DNA from: Microbacterium forte
GTDB lineage: Bacteria > Actinomycetota > Actinomycetes > Actinomycetales > Microbacteriaceae
Reading direction: 5' to 3'
Assembly: GCF_031885415.1 (NCBI RefSeq)
Contig: NZ_CP116871.1
Span: forward strand, 1,488,001-1,552,000
DNA: 64,000 nt
The notes beneath the pieces were generated by a model. That model worked only from the letters and a program-made list of their open reading frames with translations. It made no database searches and was not told the origin of the DNA. The translations under genes were made by a program, and so were the position numbers. This document shows, one piece after another, positions 45,903 to 55,387 of the stretch (its first letter is position 1; every line of letters begins with the position of its first letter).

Positions 45903-47750
45903 CTATTCGACGGTGACGGACTTGGCGAGGTTGCGTGGCTGGTCGACGTCGAGGCCCTTGGCCGTGGCGAGGGCCATGGCGAAGATCTGCAGCGGGACGA
46001 CAGCGAGCAGCGGCTCGAACATCGCTCCGGCGAGCGGAATCCGGATGACCTCGTCGGCGAACGGCAGGACCGCCGCATCGCCTTCTTCGGCGACCACGAT
46101 CACGCGCGCTCCGCGAGCACGGATCTCCTGGATGTTCGAGACGACCTTGGAGTGGACCACGGCCGAGTGGCGCGGAGACGGCACCAGGACGAAGACCGGC
46201 TGCCCTGGTTCGATCAGGGCGATCGGACCGTGCTTGAGCTCTCCGGCGGCGAAGCCCTCGGCATGGATGTACGAGATCTCTTTGAGCTTGAGCGCACCCT
46301 CGAGCGCGATCGGGAAGCCGACGTGGCGACCGAGGAACAGGACGGAGCGGGTGTCGGCCATCCAGCCGGCGAGCTGCGTGACGTGCTCCTGCTCGCTCTC
46401 GAGGACCTTGGCGATCTTCTCGGGGAGGGCTGTGAGCTCCGCGACGTCGACGGATGCGTCCTGCACCGATCCGCGCACGCGCCCCATGTGCAGACCGAGC
46501 AGCAGCAGAGCGGTGATCTGCGCCGAGAACGCCTTGGTCGACGCGACCGCGACCTCTGGACCCGCATGCGTGTAGACCACGGCATCGGACTCTCGCGGGA
46601 TGGTCGCTCCCTGGGTGTTGCAGATCGACAGGGTGCGCGCTCCTCGCTCTCGCGCGTACTTGACGGCCATCAGCGTGTCCATGGTCTCGCCGGACTGGCT
46701 GATCGAGATGACGAGCGTGTCATCGCCGATCACCGGGTCGCGGTAGCGGAACTCGTGCGCCAGCTCGACATCGACGGGGATCCGCGCCCACTGCTCGATC
46801 GCGTACTTGCCGACGAGCGCCGAGTACGCGGCCGTGCCGCACGCGGTGATGATGATGCGGTTGATGCCGATGAACAGCTCGTCGAGGCCGTCGAGCTCGG
46901 GGATGACGACCTGATCTCCCCGGATGCGACCGCGGATCGTGTTGGCGACCGCCTCGGGCTGCTCGGCGACCTCCTTGGCCATGAAGCTGGACCATCCGCC
47001 CTTCTCCGCGGCGGCGGCGTCCCAGGAGACGTCGAACGGCTCGGCCTGGACCGGCGTGCCGGCGAAGTCGGTGACCGTGACGGCATCCGGCGTGATCGAG
47101 ACGATCTGGTCCTGCCCGATGGCGAGCGCCTTGCGCGTGTGCTCGATGAATGCGGCGACGTCGGAGCCGAGGAAGTTCTCGCCCTCGCCGAGGCCGATCA
47201 CGAGCGGCGAGTTGCGTCGCGCGCCGACGACGAGTCCGGGGTGGTCCTGGTGCATCGCGAGCAGGGTGAACGCACCCTCGAGGCGGTTGACCACGGCGCG
47301 GAACGCACCCTGCAGGTCGCCGCCGTTGGTGCGGTACTCACGACCGAGCAGCGCTGCTGCGACCTCGGTGTCGGTCTCGCTGCGGAACGCCACGCCGTCG
47401 GCGAGCAGCTCGTCACGCAGCGAGGCGAAGTTCTCGATGATGCCGTTGTGGATCACGGCGAGCTTGTCGTCATCGGCGAGGTGCGGGTGCGCGTTCTCGT
47501 CGGTGGGGCCGCCGTGGGTGGCCCAGCGGGTGTGCCCGATGCCCGTGTTGCCGTCTGCCAGGGCGGCATCCTTCAGCGAGTCGCGCAGCATCGCGAGCTT
47601 TCCCGCCTTCTTGCGCATGCCGAGCGAGCCCTCGCCGTCGATGACCGCGACGCCTGCGGAGTCATAGCCCCGGTACTCGAGACGGGCGAGCCCTGCGAGC
47701 AGGATGTCCTGGCTGGGGCGCGGGCCCACGTATCCGACGATTCCACACAT
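45903..47750 (-). CDS. glmS: glutamine-fructose-6-phosphate aminotransferase (isomerising)
   Basis: A 615-residue enzyme making glucosamine-6-phosphate from fructose-6-phosphate and glutamine, the entry to UDP-GlcNAc. The nucleophile is Cys2 in MCGIVGYVG. The amidotransferase domain continues to about residue 230, and two SIS domains follow with SQSGETMDTL and the ending NLAKSVTVE. It lies close to glmM, the next pathway enzyme, though on a separate transcript. I see no glmS ribozyme upstream. The start is seven bases from a TACTCT box. Confidence 0.98.
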   Translation of the reverse strand: MCGIVGYVGPRPSQDILLAGLARLEYRGYDSAGVAVIDGEGSLGMRKKAGKLAMLRDSLKDAALADGNTGIGHTRWATHGGPTDENAHPHLADDDKLAVIHNGIIENFASLRDELLADGVAFRSETDTEVAAALLGREYRTNGGDLQGAFRAVVNRLEGAFTLLAMHQDHPGLVVGARRNSPLVIGLGEGENFLGSDVAAFIEHTRKALAIGQDQIVSITPDAVTVTDFAGTPVQAEPFDVSWDAAAAEKGGWSSFMAKEVAEQPEAVANTIRGRIRGDQVVIPELDGLDELFIGINRIIITACGTAAYSALVGKYAIEQWARIPVDVELAHEFRYRDPVIGDDTLVISISQSGETMDTLMAVKYARERGARTLSICNTQGATIPRESDAVVYTHAGPEVAVASTKAFSAQITALLLLGLHMGRVRGSVQDASVDVAELTALPEKIAKVLESEQEHVTQLAGWMADTRSVLFLGRHVGFPIALEGALKLKEISYIHAEGFAAGELKHGPIALIEPGQPVFVLVPSPRHSAVVHSKVVSNIQEIRARGARVIVVAEEGDAAVLPFADEVIRIPLAGAMFEPLLAVVPLQIFAMALATAKGLDVDQPRNLAKSVTVE

Positions 47751-47757
47751 GTGGTCA

Positions 47758-47763
47758 AGAGTA
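47758..47763 (-). promoter_or_regulatory. -10 box, probable leaderless start of glmS
   Basis: TACTCT on the minus strand, seven bases before ATG 47750. Confidence 0.55.
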
Positions 47764-47807
47764 AGGCGGGACTTTTGCGAAGGTTCCGAACGAAACCTCG
47801 AGCCTGC

Positions 47808-48752
47808 TCAGAGCTTGCGGAGAAGCACGCTCTCGACGCTGTGATCGACGCCCTTGTTGAGCACGAGACGCGCTCGGTGCTTGGTCGGCATCACGTTCTC
47901 GACCAGGTTCGGCATGTTGATCTCGTTCCAGTAGCCGAGTGCGGTCGTGATCGCCTCCTCGTCGGTGAGGTGCGCGAAGACGTTGAAGTACGACGACGGA
48001 TTCGAGAAGGCTCCCTGGCGCAGGGCGAGGAAGCGGTCGACGTACCACTTCTCGATGTGCGAGGTGTCGGCGTCGACGAAGATCGAGAAGTCGAAGAGAT
48101 CGCTGACGGCCACATCGTTCGGTGCGGGCGGCGGCTGCAGGACGTTCAACCCTTCGACGATCACGACGTCAGGACGCCGGACCACCACGTGCGCATCGGG
48201 GACGATGTCGTAGCGCATGTGCGAGTAGAACGGCGCCCGCACCTCTGCGGCCCCGCTCTTCACCTCGGTGAGGAATTCGAGCAGAGCTCGCCGGTCGTAG
48301 GACTCGGGGAACCCCTTGCGGTCCATCAGACCTCTGCGCTCGAGCTCGGCGTTCGAGTGCAGGAACCCGTCCGTCGTGACGAGCTCGACGCGCGGGGTGC
48401 CCGGCCACCGACTCATCAGCTCACGTAGCAGACGAGCGATGGTCGACTTGCCGACCGCGACGGAGCCCGCGACTCCCACCACGAACGGGGTCGTCGAATC
48501 GTCCTCCTGCAGGAACGAGCTCGTCGCGGCTCCCAGGCGCTTCGTGGCCGTCGCGTAAAGGCTGAGCAGCCGACTCAGGGGCAGATAGACCTCGCGCACC
48601 TCGGCGAGGTCCAGGCGGTCTCCGATGCCGCGGAGCTCGACGACCTCGGTCTCGGTGAGCGGCTGATCGAGACCCGCCGCCAATCGCGCCCATTCGTCGC
48701 GTCCGATCTCGCGATACGGAGACAGAGGCAGCGTGGGGTCGGCGGTGGTCAC
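47808..48752 (-). CDS. coaA: type I pantothenate kinase
   Basis: A 314-residue P-loop kinase for the first step of CoA synthesis. Walker A is GSVAVGKS at residues 96-103. [25 protein letters not shown] and [10 protein letters not shown] are family segments. The frame extends to 48773, but the GTG at 48752 lies exactly six bases after a TACGAT box and fits family N-termini. Divergent from ppx with 36 bases between start codons. Confidence 0.96.
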   Translation of the reverse strand: MTTADPTLPLSPYREIGRDEWARLAAGLDQPLTETEVVELRGIGDRLDLAEVREVYLPLSRLLSLYATATKRLGAATSSFLQEDDSTTPFVVGVAGSVAVGKSTIARLLRELMSRWPGTPRVELVTTDGFLHSNAELERRGLMDRKGFPESYDRRALLEFLTEVKSGAAEVRAPFYSHMRYDIVPDAHVVVRRPDVVIVEGLNVLQPPPAPNDVAVSDLFDFSIFVDADTSHIEKWYVDRFLALRQGAFSNPSSYFNVFAHLTDEEAITTALGYWNEINMPNLVENVMPTKHRARLVLNKGVDHSVESVLLRKL

Positions 48753-48758
48753 GGATAC

Positions 48759-48764
48759 ATCGTA
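48759..48764 (-). promoter_or_regulatory. -10 box, probable leaderless start of coaA
   Basis: TACGAT on the minus strand, six bases before GTG 48752. It faces the ppx -10 at 48777-48782. Confidence 0.6.
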
Positions 48765-48776
48765 ACGGCGCACGAG

Positions 48777-48782
48777 TAGTCT
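48777..48782 (+). promoter_or_regulatory. -10 box, probable leaderless start of ppx
   Basis: TAGTCT, six bases before GTG 48789. Confidence 0.6.
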
Positions 48783-48788
48783 CTATCC

Positions 48789-49733
48789 GTGCGCCTCGGA
48801 GTCCTCGACATCGGTTCCAACACCGTCCACATGCTCGCCGCCGATGTTCGCCCCGGGGGTCGGCCTCTGGCGACGACCAGCGATCGCACCGTCCTGCGGC
48901 TGATGCGGTACCTCACAGACGACGGTGCGATCTCCGAGGAGGGCGTACGAGCACTCGAGGTGGCTGTGGTTCGGGCGCGAGAGGTCGCGGAGGCCGAGCG
49001 GGTCGACGAGCTGCTCGCCACCGCGACGAGCGCGGTGCGCGACGCCCGGAACGGGGCCGACGTGATCGCCCGCATCGAGGCTGCCCTCGGCCAGCCGTTG
49101 CAGGTGCTCGACGGAGAGACCGAGGCCCAGCTCACCTTCCTCGCCGTGCGGCGCTGGTTCGGCTGGTCGGCCGGACAGCTGCTGCTCCTCGACATCGGCG
49201 GCGGATCGCTCGAGGTCGCGGCGGGCGGGGATGAGCTGCCGGATGCCGCGGCATCCGTCCCCCTCGGAGCCGGCCGGATGACAGTGCAGTTCCTCCCGCA
49301 TGATCCGCCGGGTGAAGACGACGTCGAGCGTCTTCGGGAGCACGCGACCGCGACGCTCGCCGAAGTGCTCCCCCAGTTCGCCGCGCTGCCTCGCCCCGAT
49401 CACGTCGTCGGCTCGTCGAAGGCGATCCGCTCGCTCGCCAGACTCGCGGGCTACCCGGTGCCGGGGTGGTCGGGAATCCAGCGCATGGTGCTCCCGCGGG
49501 TGTCGCTGGGATCGTGGATCCCGCGGCTGGCCCGTCTGCCCGCGTCCGCGCGACAGGAGCTCCCCGGCATCACCGCGGATCGCACGTTCCAGATCGTCGC
49601 CGCGGCGGTATCGCTGCACACCGCCATGACCGCGCTCGATGTCGACGAGCTCGAGGTGTCTCCGTGGGCGCTGCGCGAGGGGGTGCTGCTGCGATACATC
49701 GAGCAGCTGAACTGGAGCGCGCCGCGCGGCTGA
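48789..49733 (+). CDS. Ppx/GppA family phosphatase
   Basis: A 314-residue ASKHA-fold phosphatase. LDIGSNTVHMLAADV (residues 6-20), DGETEAQLTF and LLDIGGGSLEVA (about 138-149) are the phosphate-binding and acidic motifs of exopolyphosphatase/pppGpp phosphatases. It corresponds to the short actinobacterial Ppx form without the C-terminal HD domain. Polyphosphate and pppGpp are both possible substrates. Its last codons form one arm of a long hairpin. Confidence 0.92.
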   Translation: MRLGVLDIGSNTVHMLAADVRPGGRPLATTSDRTVLRLMRYLTDDGAISEEGVRALEVAVVRAREVAEAERVDELLATATSAVRDARNGADVIARIEAALGQPLQVLDGETEAQLTFLAVRRWFGWSAGQLLLLDIGGGSLEVAAGGDELPDAAASVPLGAGRMTVQFLPHDPPGEDDVERLREHATATLAEVLPQFAALPRPDHVVGSSKAIRSLARLAGYPVPGWSGIQRMVLPRVSLGSWIPRLARLPASARQELPGITADRTFQIVAAAVSLHTAMTALDVDELEVSPWALREGVLLRYIEQLNWSAPRG

Positions 49734-49761
49734 CCTGTGGTCGGTGCCGCGCGGCGCGCTC
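49715..49761. terminator. bidirectional terminator overlapping the end of ppx
   Basis: A perfect 16-bp GC-rich stem. The left arm (49715-49730) encodes the last ppx codons, the 15-base loop contains its stop, and the right arm (49746-49761) precedes the convergent glmM stop. Confidence 0.8.
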
Positions 49762-49767
49762 GACGGT

Positions 49768-51126
49768 TCAGAGGGAGAGTCGCTCCCGCACGACGGCGAC
49801 CAGCCGGTCGGCGTACGCCTGAGCGGATTCGGCATCCGCCGCCTCGACCATGACCCTGACGAGGGCCTCGGTTCCGGACTTGCGGAGCAGCACGCGACCG
49901 GTCTCGCCGAGTTCGGCTGCGACCTCGCGCACTGCCGCCTGCACGACGGCGTCGGACTCGAGCGCGTCCTTGTCGACATCGCGCACGTTGATGAGCACCT
50001 GCGGGTACACGGTCATCACGCTCGCGAGTTCGGCGATCGTCTTGTTCTGACGTGCCATCTCGGCAACCAGGTGCAGCCCCGTGAGCAGGCCGTCGCCCGT
50101 CGTGGCGAACTCGCTCATGATGACGTGGCCCGACTGCTCGCCTCCGAGCGCGTAGCCGCCACGGTCCATGTCCTCGAGGACATAGCGGTCGCCGACCGCG
50201 GTCTGGCGCACGGTGATGCCGTGCTCGCGCATGGCGACGTGCAGGCCGAGGTTGCTCATCACCGTGGCGACGAGCGTGTCATCGGTCAGGTGACCGCGCT
50301 GCTTCATCGACACCGCGAGGATGGCCATGATCTGGTCGCCGTCGATGACGTTGCCCTGCGCATCGACAGCCAGGCACCGATCGGCATCGCCGTCGTGGGC
50401 GATCCCGATGTCGGCCCCGAGCCGCACGACGGCCTCGGCGAGCTGGTCGAGGTGGGTCGACCCGACGCCGTCGTTGATGTTCAAACCGTCGGGGTCAGCA
50501 CCGATCACGGTGACATCGGCACCCGCATCGCGGAAGGTCTCGGGAGACACCCCCGATGCGGCGCCGTGGGCGCAGTCGAGCACGACCTTGATGCCGTTCA
50601 GCCGGTTCGGCAGCGAGCCGAGCAGGTGCACGACGTAGCGGTCTTCGGCGTCGGAGAATCGATCGATCCTGCCCACGCCCGCACCGGTGGGGCGCAGCTT
50701 CTCGCCCGCCATCGCCTCTTCGATGCGCTGCTCGACGACGTCGGGCAGCTTCACACCGCCGCGGGCGAAGATCTTGATCCCGTTGTCGGGTGCCGCGTTG
50801 TGCGAGGCGGAGATCATCACACCGAAATCGGCGTCACGGTCGGCGACGAGGAACGCGAGCGCAGGAGTCGGAATGACACCGGCCTCGAGCACGTCGACGC
50901 CGGAGGAGGCGAGCCCTGCGGCGACCGCCGCCGTGAGGAAGTGACCGGAGACACGAGGGTCACGGGCCACCACTGCGGTGAGTCGCTTGCCTTCGGCTTT
51001 GCGGGCCTCCGCAGTACGGCCCTGGCCCAGGACGACAGCAGTCGCCTGGGCCAGGGTGAGCGCGAGGTCGGCGGTGAGGATGCCATTGGCGAGTCCTCGC
51101 ACACCGTCCGTGCCAAAGATCGGCAT
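49768..51126 (-). CDS. glmM: phosphoglucosamine mutase
   Basis: A 452-residue alpha-D-phosphohexomutase converting glucosamine-6-phosphate to the 1-phosphate. The phosphoserine is Ser107 in ISASHN, metal loop GDADRC (in [12 protein letters not shown]), sugar-binding GGEQSGH and phosphate-binding [20 protein letters not shown] at the N-terminus is diagnostic for GlmM. It is transcribed with rpsI, 14 bases downstream of it, the usual actinobacterial order rplM-rpsI-glmM. Confidence 0.98.
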   Translation of the reverse strand: MPIFGTDGVRGLANGILTADLALTLAQATAVVLGQGRTAEARKAEGKRLTAVVARDPRVSGHFLTAAVAAGLASSGVDVLEAGVIPTPALAFLVADRDADFGVMISASHNAAPDNGIKIFARGGVKLPDVVEQRIEEAMAGEKLRPTGAGVGRIDRFSDAEDRYVVHLLGSLPNRLNGIKVVLDCAHGAASGVSPETFRDAGADVTVIGADPDGLNINDGVGSTHLDQLAEAVVRLGADIGIAHDGDADRCLAVDAQGNVIDGDQIMAILAVSMKQRGHLTDDTLVATVMSNLGLHVAMREHGITVRQTAVGDRYVLEDMDRGGYALGGEQSGHVIMSEFATTGDGLLTGLHLVAEMARQNKTIAELASVMTVYPQVLINVRDVDKDALESDAVVQAAVREVAAELGETGRVLLRKSGTEALVRVMVEAADAESAQAYADRLVAVVRERLSL

Positions 51127-51140
51127 CGGAGCGGTTGACC

Positions 51141-51626
51141 TTAACGCTTCGAGTACTGAGGCGCCTTACGGGCCTTCTTGAGTCCAGCCTTCTTGCGCTC
51201 CTTGACGCGAGCGTCGCGCGACAGGAAGCCGGCCTTCTTCAGCGTCGGACGGTTGTTCTCCTCGTCGATGCCGTTGAGCGAACGGGCGATGCCGAGACGC
51301 AGCGCGCCGGCCTGACCCGAGGGGCCACCGCCGGAGATGCGCGCGATGACGTCGTAGCCGCCGGCGAGGTTGAGGATCGTGAACGGGTCGTTGATCAGCT
51401 GCTGGTGCAGCTTGTTCGGGAAGTAGTCCTCGAGCGTGCGGCCGTTGACCGTGATCGTTCCCGAGCCGGGGACGAGACGCACGCGGGCGATGGCCTGCTT
51501 GCGACGGCCGACAGCGGCACCCGGGACGCTGAGCACGGGGCGGGGGGCCGCCTCGACTGCGTCGGTCTCGGGAGTCGAGGTCGAGAAGTTCTGGGGGTTT
51601 TCGGTGGTGTCCTGGATGTCAGCCAC
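51141..51626 (-). CDS. rpsI: 30S ribosomal protein S9
   Basis: A 161-residue ribosomal protein with about 35 extra acidic/Thr-rich N-terminal residues, then the conserved [26 protein letters not shown] and the basic tail ending YSKR that reaches the decoding site. The GTG start at 51626 has AAGGA seven bases upstream. Co-transcribed with rplM. Confidence 0.98.
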   Translation of the reverse strand: MADIQDTTENPQNFSTSTPETDAVEAAPRPVLSVPGAAVGRRKQAIARVRLVPGSGTITVNGRTLEDYFPNKLHQQLINDPFTILNLAGGYDVIARISGGGPSGQAGALRLGIARSLNGIDEENNRPTLKKAGFLSRDARVKERKKAGLKKARKAPQYSKR

Positions 51627-51653
51627 GAGTATGTCCTTAAGTCTTTACGGCGC

Positions 51654-52100
51654 TTACTGGGCGACCTGGTCGAGGGTGTACGTCTGCGGCTGCTGCGCGG
51701 CGTGCGGGTGCTCGGCACCGACGTACACCTTGAGCTTCGACAGCTGCTGACGGCCCAGGCTGTTCTTGGGGAGCATGCCACGGATGGCCTTCTCGACAGC
51801 GCGGATCGGGTTCTTCTCGAGGAGCTCGGCGTAGGTGACCGACTTCAGTCCGCCCGGGTAACCCGAGTGGCGGTAGGCCAGCTTCTTCTGGAGCTTCTGA
51901 CCGGTGAGCGCGACCTTGTCGGCGTTCACGATGATGACGAAGTCACCCGAGTCGATGTGGTTGGCGAAGGTGGGCTTGTGCTTGCCACGCAGGAGCGTAG
52001 CGGCGTGCGAGGCCAGGCGGCCGAGAACGACGTCAGTGGCGTCGATGACGACCCAGTCACGCTGGACCTCGCCGGCCTTCGGGGAGTAAGTGCGCGTCAC
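51654..52100 (-). CDS. rplM: 50S ribosomal protein L13
   Basis: A 148-residue protein. [29 protein letters not shown] at the start and [19 protein letters not shown] text ([18 protein letters not shown], about 106-123) are the family signatures. It binds 23S rRNA early in assembly. GTG start at 52100 with only a weak ribosome site. A leader of about 125 bases with a hairpin precedes it. Confidence 0.98.
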   Translation of the reverse strand: MTRTYSPKAGEVQRDWVVIDATDVVLGRLASHAATLLRGKHKPTFANHIDSGDFVIIVNADKVALTGQKLQKKLAYRHSGYPGGLKSVTYAELLEKNPIRAVEKAIRGMLPKNSLGRQQLSKLKVYVGAEHPHAAQQPQTYTLDQVAQ

Positions 52101-52204
52101 GATAGTGCTGCTTTCTTGTTCGAACGGAGAAGTTCGTGAATCCCACTCCGGGGTGGTTCTTCCCTACAGGGATGAACACGCCAGTGGAGGGCTCACGTTC
52201 GTTA

Positions 52205-52223
52205 GTGCTCGGCAGTCGAGCAC
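52205..52223 (-). promoter_or_regulatory. hairpin in the rplM leader
   Basis: GTGCTCG and CGAGCAC around a five-base loop, inside the transcribed leader between the promoter and rplM. It might take part in ribosomal-protein autocontrol, but this is inference. Confidence 0.4.
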
Positions 52224-52232
52224 CAAAGTGAC

Positions 52233-52261
52233 AGCTTACGTCATTCCGGGCGTTCTCCCAA
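52233..52261 (-). promoter_or_regulatory. promoter of rplM-rpsI-glmM
   Basis: Minus-strand -35 TTGGGA (52256-52261), 17-base spacer, -10 TAAGCT (52233-52238), giving a leader of roughly 125 bases. Confidence 0.65.
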
Positions 52262-52278
52262 ACCGAGCCGGTCGGCGA

Positions 52279-52947
52279 TCAGTCGAACCGGGTCGTCACC
52301 AGGATCGGACGATGGTCGCTCATCCCCTGCGGAAGCGTGGTGACCCGCTGGATCTCGAAGCCGGCGGACGTCGCGAAGTCGTAGTGTCCGCGGAACACGC
52401 GGTACCGGGTGTAGGTGTGGTCGTCGCTCAGCGTCAGCGCGTACCCGTGCTCACGGATCGTCTGACCGAGGTTCTCCTTGAACACCGGGTAGTTGTAGTC
52501 CCCGACCATCAGCTGCGGCAGCTCTTCGCCGAGCGTCGCCAGCTCGGTGAGGGCCGCCCGGATCTGGTGCCGACGCAGGGAGTTCAGCGCTGTCAGCGGC
52601 GCCGCGTGGAACGACGCGGCGATGAACTCGCGCCCCGCGTCGATGTCTCTCAGCCGCGCACCCAGAACCCGCTCATGCGCGGGCTTCGCGATCCGGTCGT
52701 GCAGCGACTTCTTCAGCTCGATCGTCTTGACCTCCTGAAGATGGAACTCGCTGGCCCGATAGAACATCGCGAGTCCCAGCCGATTCCCCTGCGTCGCGTC
52801 GGCGATGGTGAGGTCGCCGATCGCCTCGGGCAGATCCGCGACATCGCACTCCTGGAGACACAGGATGTCAGGATCGTGCGCCGAGACCAGCGCCGCCAGT
52901 TCTCCTGCGGCGCGGTGCTTCTGCAGGTTGTATGAGAGGACCTTCAT
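52279..52947 (-). CDS. endonuclease/exonuclease/phosphatase family protein
   Basis: A 222-residue EEP-fold protein. KVLSYNLQKHR at the start, CLQECD (metal Glu, about residue 37), MVGDYNYP and the final MSDHRPILV are the DNase I-like motifs. No signal peptide or extra domain, so it is probably intracellular. Substrate may be nucleic acid or a phosphoester. The ATG at 52947 has GAGGTG close by and a TAGCGT box eight bases upstream, so the leader is very short or absent. Confidence 0.88.
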   Translation of the reverse strand: MKVLSYNLQKHRAAGELAALVSAHDPDILCLQECDVADLPEAIGDLTIADATQGNRLGLAMFYRASEFHLQEVKTIELKKSLHDRIAKPAHERVLGARLRDIDAGREFIAASFHAAPLTALNSLRRHQIRAALTELATLGEELPQLMVGDYNYPVFKENLGQTIREHGYALTLSDDHTYTRYRVFRGHYDFATSAGFEIQRVTTLPQGMSDHRPILVTTRFD

Positions 52948-53024
52948 CGCACCTCACGCTAGTGGCTCAGTCTTGGATTCCGGTGGAAATCGCCGTTCGA
53001 TCGGTGGAGTTCACCCATTCGGCA

Positions 53025-53918
53025 TCACTCGTCGTATCCCCATCGGAGTCCCAGGATCCCTGGGCCGAACCCGTGCCGGGCGAGATGGACCGAGCCGCTG
53101 TTCGTCGAGCGCATCACCGAGATGTACTCCCCCTCGGTCTCGATGTACTCCTCGCACCAGCTGGGGAGGGCGTCGGGATGGAAGCGCACCCAGATGAGGC
53201 TCTCGCGAGCCGGTCTCGACGTCGCATGCCAGGCCGACTGCCGCGGCGGATATCCGGGCGGGAAGGTCTCGGTGAACTCGAACAGCGTCGTTCCGCCGGT
53301 GGTGATCGGCTCGTCGAGCGCGATGACCACGCCAGACACGAGCCGGCCCCGATGCAGGTATTCTCGATCGATCCTCCCACCGACGACGTCGGAGATCACC
53401 GACATGACATCGGTCTCGATCGGCGCCACGTCGATGAGGGGCACCTCGGTGATCGTGCCTCTCGTCGCCTGCACGAGCGAGCGCATGATCGTCTTCTCGA
53501 CCGCGCCGTCGGCACCGACGAACGCCGTCATGTGGGTCGAGAGGTCGCGCAGGGCGTCCTGCGGCGCGGCACGCAGCTCTCGCAACGTCTCCTCGGTCTC
53601 GCGCTGCTCGCGCTCCTCGTCGAACGGCAGACGTGGAGGTGCGATCGGTCCCAGGCGAGCGGTCGGGATCAGCAGGCTCCCGAGGTGTCCTCGATGCAGA
53701 CCGAGGCGATCCTCTAAGCCGTCGACGACGCTCAGCGATTGCGGGCCTTCGGGCTGCCGATCACCGGAGCGCCAGTAGCTCAACGTCGCCATGGATACCG
53801 GGTTGCCGTCGTCGATCAGCTGGCTCCGCAGCCGCGCGAGGGTGATTCCCCGGTCGGAGATCGCCGCACGGAGCGCAGCGGCGAATGCGCCGCCCTGATC
53901 CCCCAGCCGATCCGTCAC
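53025..53918 (-). CDS. HTH-domain protein of unknown function
   Basis: A 297-residue protein. The first 75 residues (LRAAISDRGITLARLRSQL ... MATLSYWRSGDRQPEG) look like a degenerate Cro/XRE helix-turn-helix as found in many actinobacterial proteins. The rest has no family I recognise. It includes a Glu-rich helix (about 107-125) and a beta-rich C-terminal half with RPARESLIWVRFHPDALP. The GTG at 53918 is chosen because GGGGGA precedes it and a TATGCT box lies 39 bases upstream. The longer frame to 54095 is non-conserved and runs through a terminator. Confidence 0.7.
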   Translation of the reverse strand: MTDRLGDQGGAFAAALRAAISDRGITLARLRSQLIDDGNPVSMATLSYWRSGDRQPEGPQSLSVVDGLEDRLGLHRGHLGSLLIPTARLGPIAPPRLPFDEEREQRETEETLRELRAAPQDALRDLSTHMTAFVGADGAVEKTIMRSLVQATRGTITEVPLIDVAPIETDVMSVISDVVGGRIDREYLHRGRLVSGVVIALDEPITTGGTTLFEFTETFPPGYPPRQSAWHATSRPARESLIWVRFHPDALPSWCEEYIETEGEYISVMRSTNSGSVHLARHGFGPGILGLRWGYDE

Positions 53919-53957
53919 AGTCCCCCGCCGCAGTGTGAAGATGCCCTTCGTACGATC

Positions 53958-53963
53958 AGCATA
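53958..53963 (-). promoter_or_regulatory. candidate -10 for the HTH gene
   Basis: TATGCT on the minus strand in the gap after the terminator of the upstream membrane-protein gene. No convincing -35. Confidence 0.4.
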
Positions 53964-54054
53964 CGGTTCAGCAGTGTCACACCCCTCCGGCCTGCAGGAG
54001 TCGTCACCGCCGCGCCCGGCCTGGGGACCCGCCGTCCGCGGCGGTGCTGCCGCG

Positions 54055-54086
54055 TCGTGGCCGCCCCCGGGGAAGGGCGGCCACGA
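54055..54086 (-). terminator. terminator of the membrane-protein gene
   Basis: A perfect 12-bp stem (arms 54055-54066 and 54075-54086) with an 8-base loop, directly after the stop at 54092. Confidence 0.8.
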
Positions 54087-54091
54087 ACGGG

Positions 54092-55387
54092 TCACCTGCG
54101 GCGTCGGCGCTCCCGCGTGATCGCGGCGGGCTTGTCTTCGTCCACGCGTCCGACGTCGCCCGGGAACAGGGCGTCACGCGCGAGCTGTCGCTCTCTGCGG
54201 CTGCGTCGTGCATCCGCCCACCCGACCGCGAGCCCGAGAGCGATCAGCACCACGGCTGTGAGAAGCACGGCGCGCGTGTCCATGGCGGCCCACTCCGCCC
54301 AGAGCGCCCCCATGCCCACGACGACGGCACCCGCGCCGACGGCCGTCAGACCCAGCTGAAGGCGCACCATCGATCGGTTGCCGGAGAGCAGCGGCTCGAC
54401 CAGGCTCACGTCGACACTGCGTGATGCTCCATCCGAGACCCAGCTCGCCAGAGCACGCTCGCGGGCGAACTGCAGGACCACTCCTCCGACCCAGGCGAGG
54501 ATGCCGAGGGCTGCGCACACGGCGAGCGCCGCTCCGCTGCTGAGGCTCAGCACGTCGATGCCGTTCTCGATCGGCTCGTTCCAGTAGACCGGATCGCAAT
54601 TGCGACACTGCTGACGCATGAAGACCGAGATCATGAAAGCGCCCAGGGAGACGAGTGTGGCGGTGAGCAGCGCCCGGGCCACGCGACCGAGAGTCCGCCT
54701 GCTCGGAGTCGAGAGCCACTGCGGAACGGCCGCTCGGATCGCCGCCTCGCGACGATCCGAGTCGGACGCCTCCGCTCGAGGGACGAGCTGCTTCCACCGC
54801 GACCAGTGGTCGCGCATCCGCGCATCGTCGCGTTCGACGAGTCGTCTCCCCAGCCTCCGCAGCATCGCTGCGGCGAGCGCCAGCACCGCGAAGACGAGCA
54901 GCACCGCCCAGACCACGCCGTCTTCGCGCAGGTCCTCTGTGAAGACGACGGCGAGCGCGAAGAGGGCTCCGAGCCCGACCAGGCACCAGAACAGCACGGT
55001 TCCCGTGGTCTGGAGGTATGCGGCGGGGGCCTTCGCGAGCTCCGTCCTCAGTGATCGCTGCGGCACGGCATCCGGGTTCTCCCGTGCGCTCGCCTCGACC
55101 GCACGGAGGGCGGCGAACCGCTCGGCGACCAGCACGAAGGGCACGACGATCGCGAGCACCGCGGCGATGAGCAGGATCACCCCCATGCTCGCGCGGAACA
55201 GCGGATCGAGGTCGATCTGCCAGTACAGGGAGGACAGTGCCTCCTCCCCCACGATGCCGACCACGACGATGCCGAGGAACGTGTAGAGCGTGCCGATGCT
55301 CAGGCCGACACAGGTGTCGAGCGCCGCCCGCCAGAACGCCCATCCTGGCGACGAGACCTCGACGAACACGGCCGTGGGCCGGGTCAT
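54092..55387 (-). CDS. polytopic membrane protein of unknown function
   Basis: A 431-residue protein with about nine hydrophobic segments: residues 25-48, 68-90, 130-150, 160-178, 235-255, 280-305 and two near 345-390. A soluble loop of about 50 residues sits in the middle, and the tail is rich in Arg. A CxxC-like MRQQCRNCDPVYW (about 258-270) stands out and might bind metal or form a disulphide. No family recognised. Its ATG overlaps the truA stop by four bases, so it shares the truA promoter. Confidence 0.75.
   Translation of the reverse strand: MTRPTAVFVEVSSPGWAFWRAALDTCVGLSIGTLYTFLGIVVVGIVGEEALSSLYWQIDLDPLFRASMGVILLIAAVLAIVVPFVLVAERFAALRAVEASARENPDAVPQRSLRTELAKAPAAYLQTTGTVLFWCLVGLGALFALAVVFTEDLREDGVVWAVLLVFAVLALAAAMLRRLGRRLVERDDARMRDHWSRWKQLVPRAEASDSDRREAAIRAAVPQWLSTPSRRTLGRVARALLTATLVSLGAFMISVFMRQQCRNCDPVYWNEPIENGIDVLSLSSGAALAVCAALGILAWVGGVVLQFARERALASWVSDGASRSVDVSLVEPLLSGNRSMVRLQLGLTAVGAGAVVVGMGALWAEWAAMDTRAVLLTAVVLIALGLAVGWADARRSRRERQLARDALFPGDVGRVDEDKPAAITRERRRRR

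Noticed and set aside
45886..45903. GACCCC/GGGGTC hairpin as glmS terminator
   Set aside because: Six-base stem that overlaps the stop codon. Too weak compared with the other terminators here.
47751..47808. glmS ribozyme
   Set aside because: The gap is under 60 bases and the start appears leaderless, so there is no room for it.
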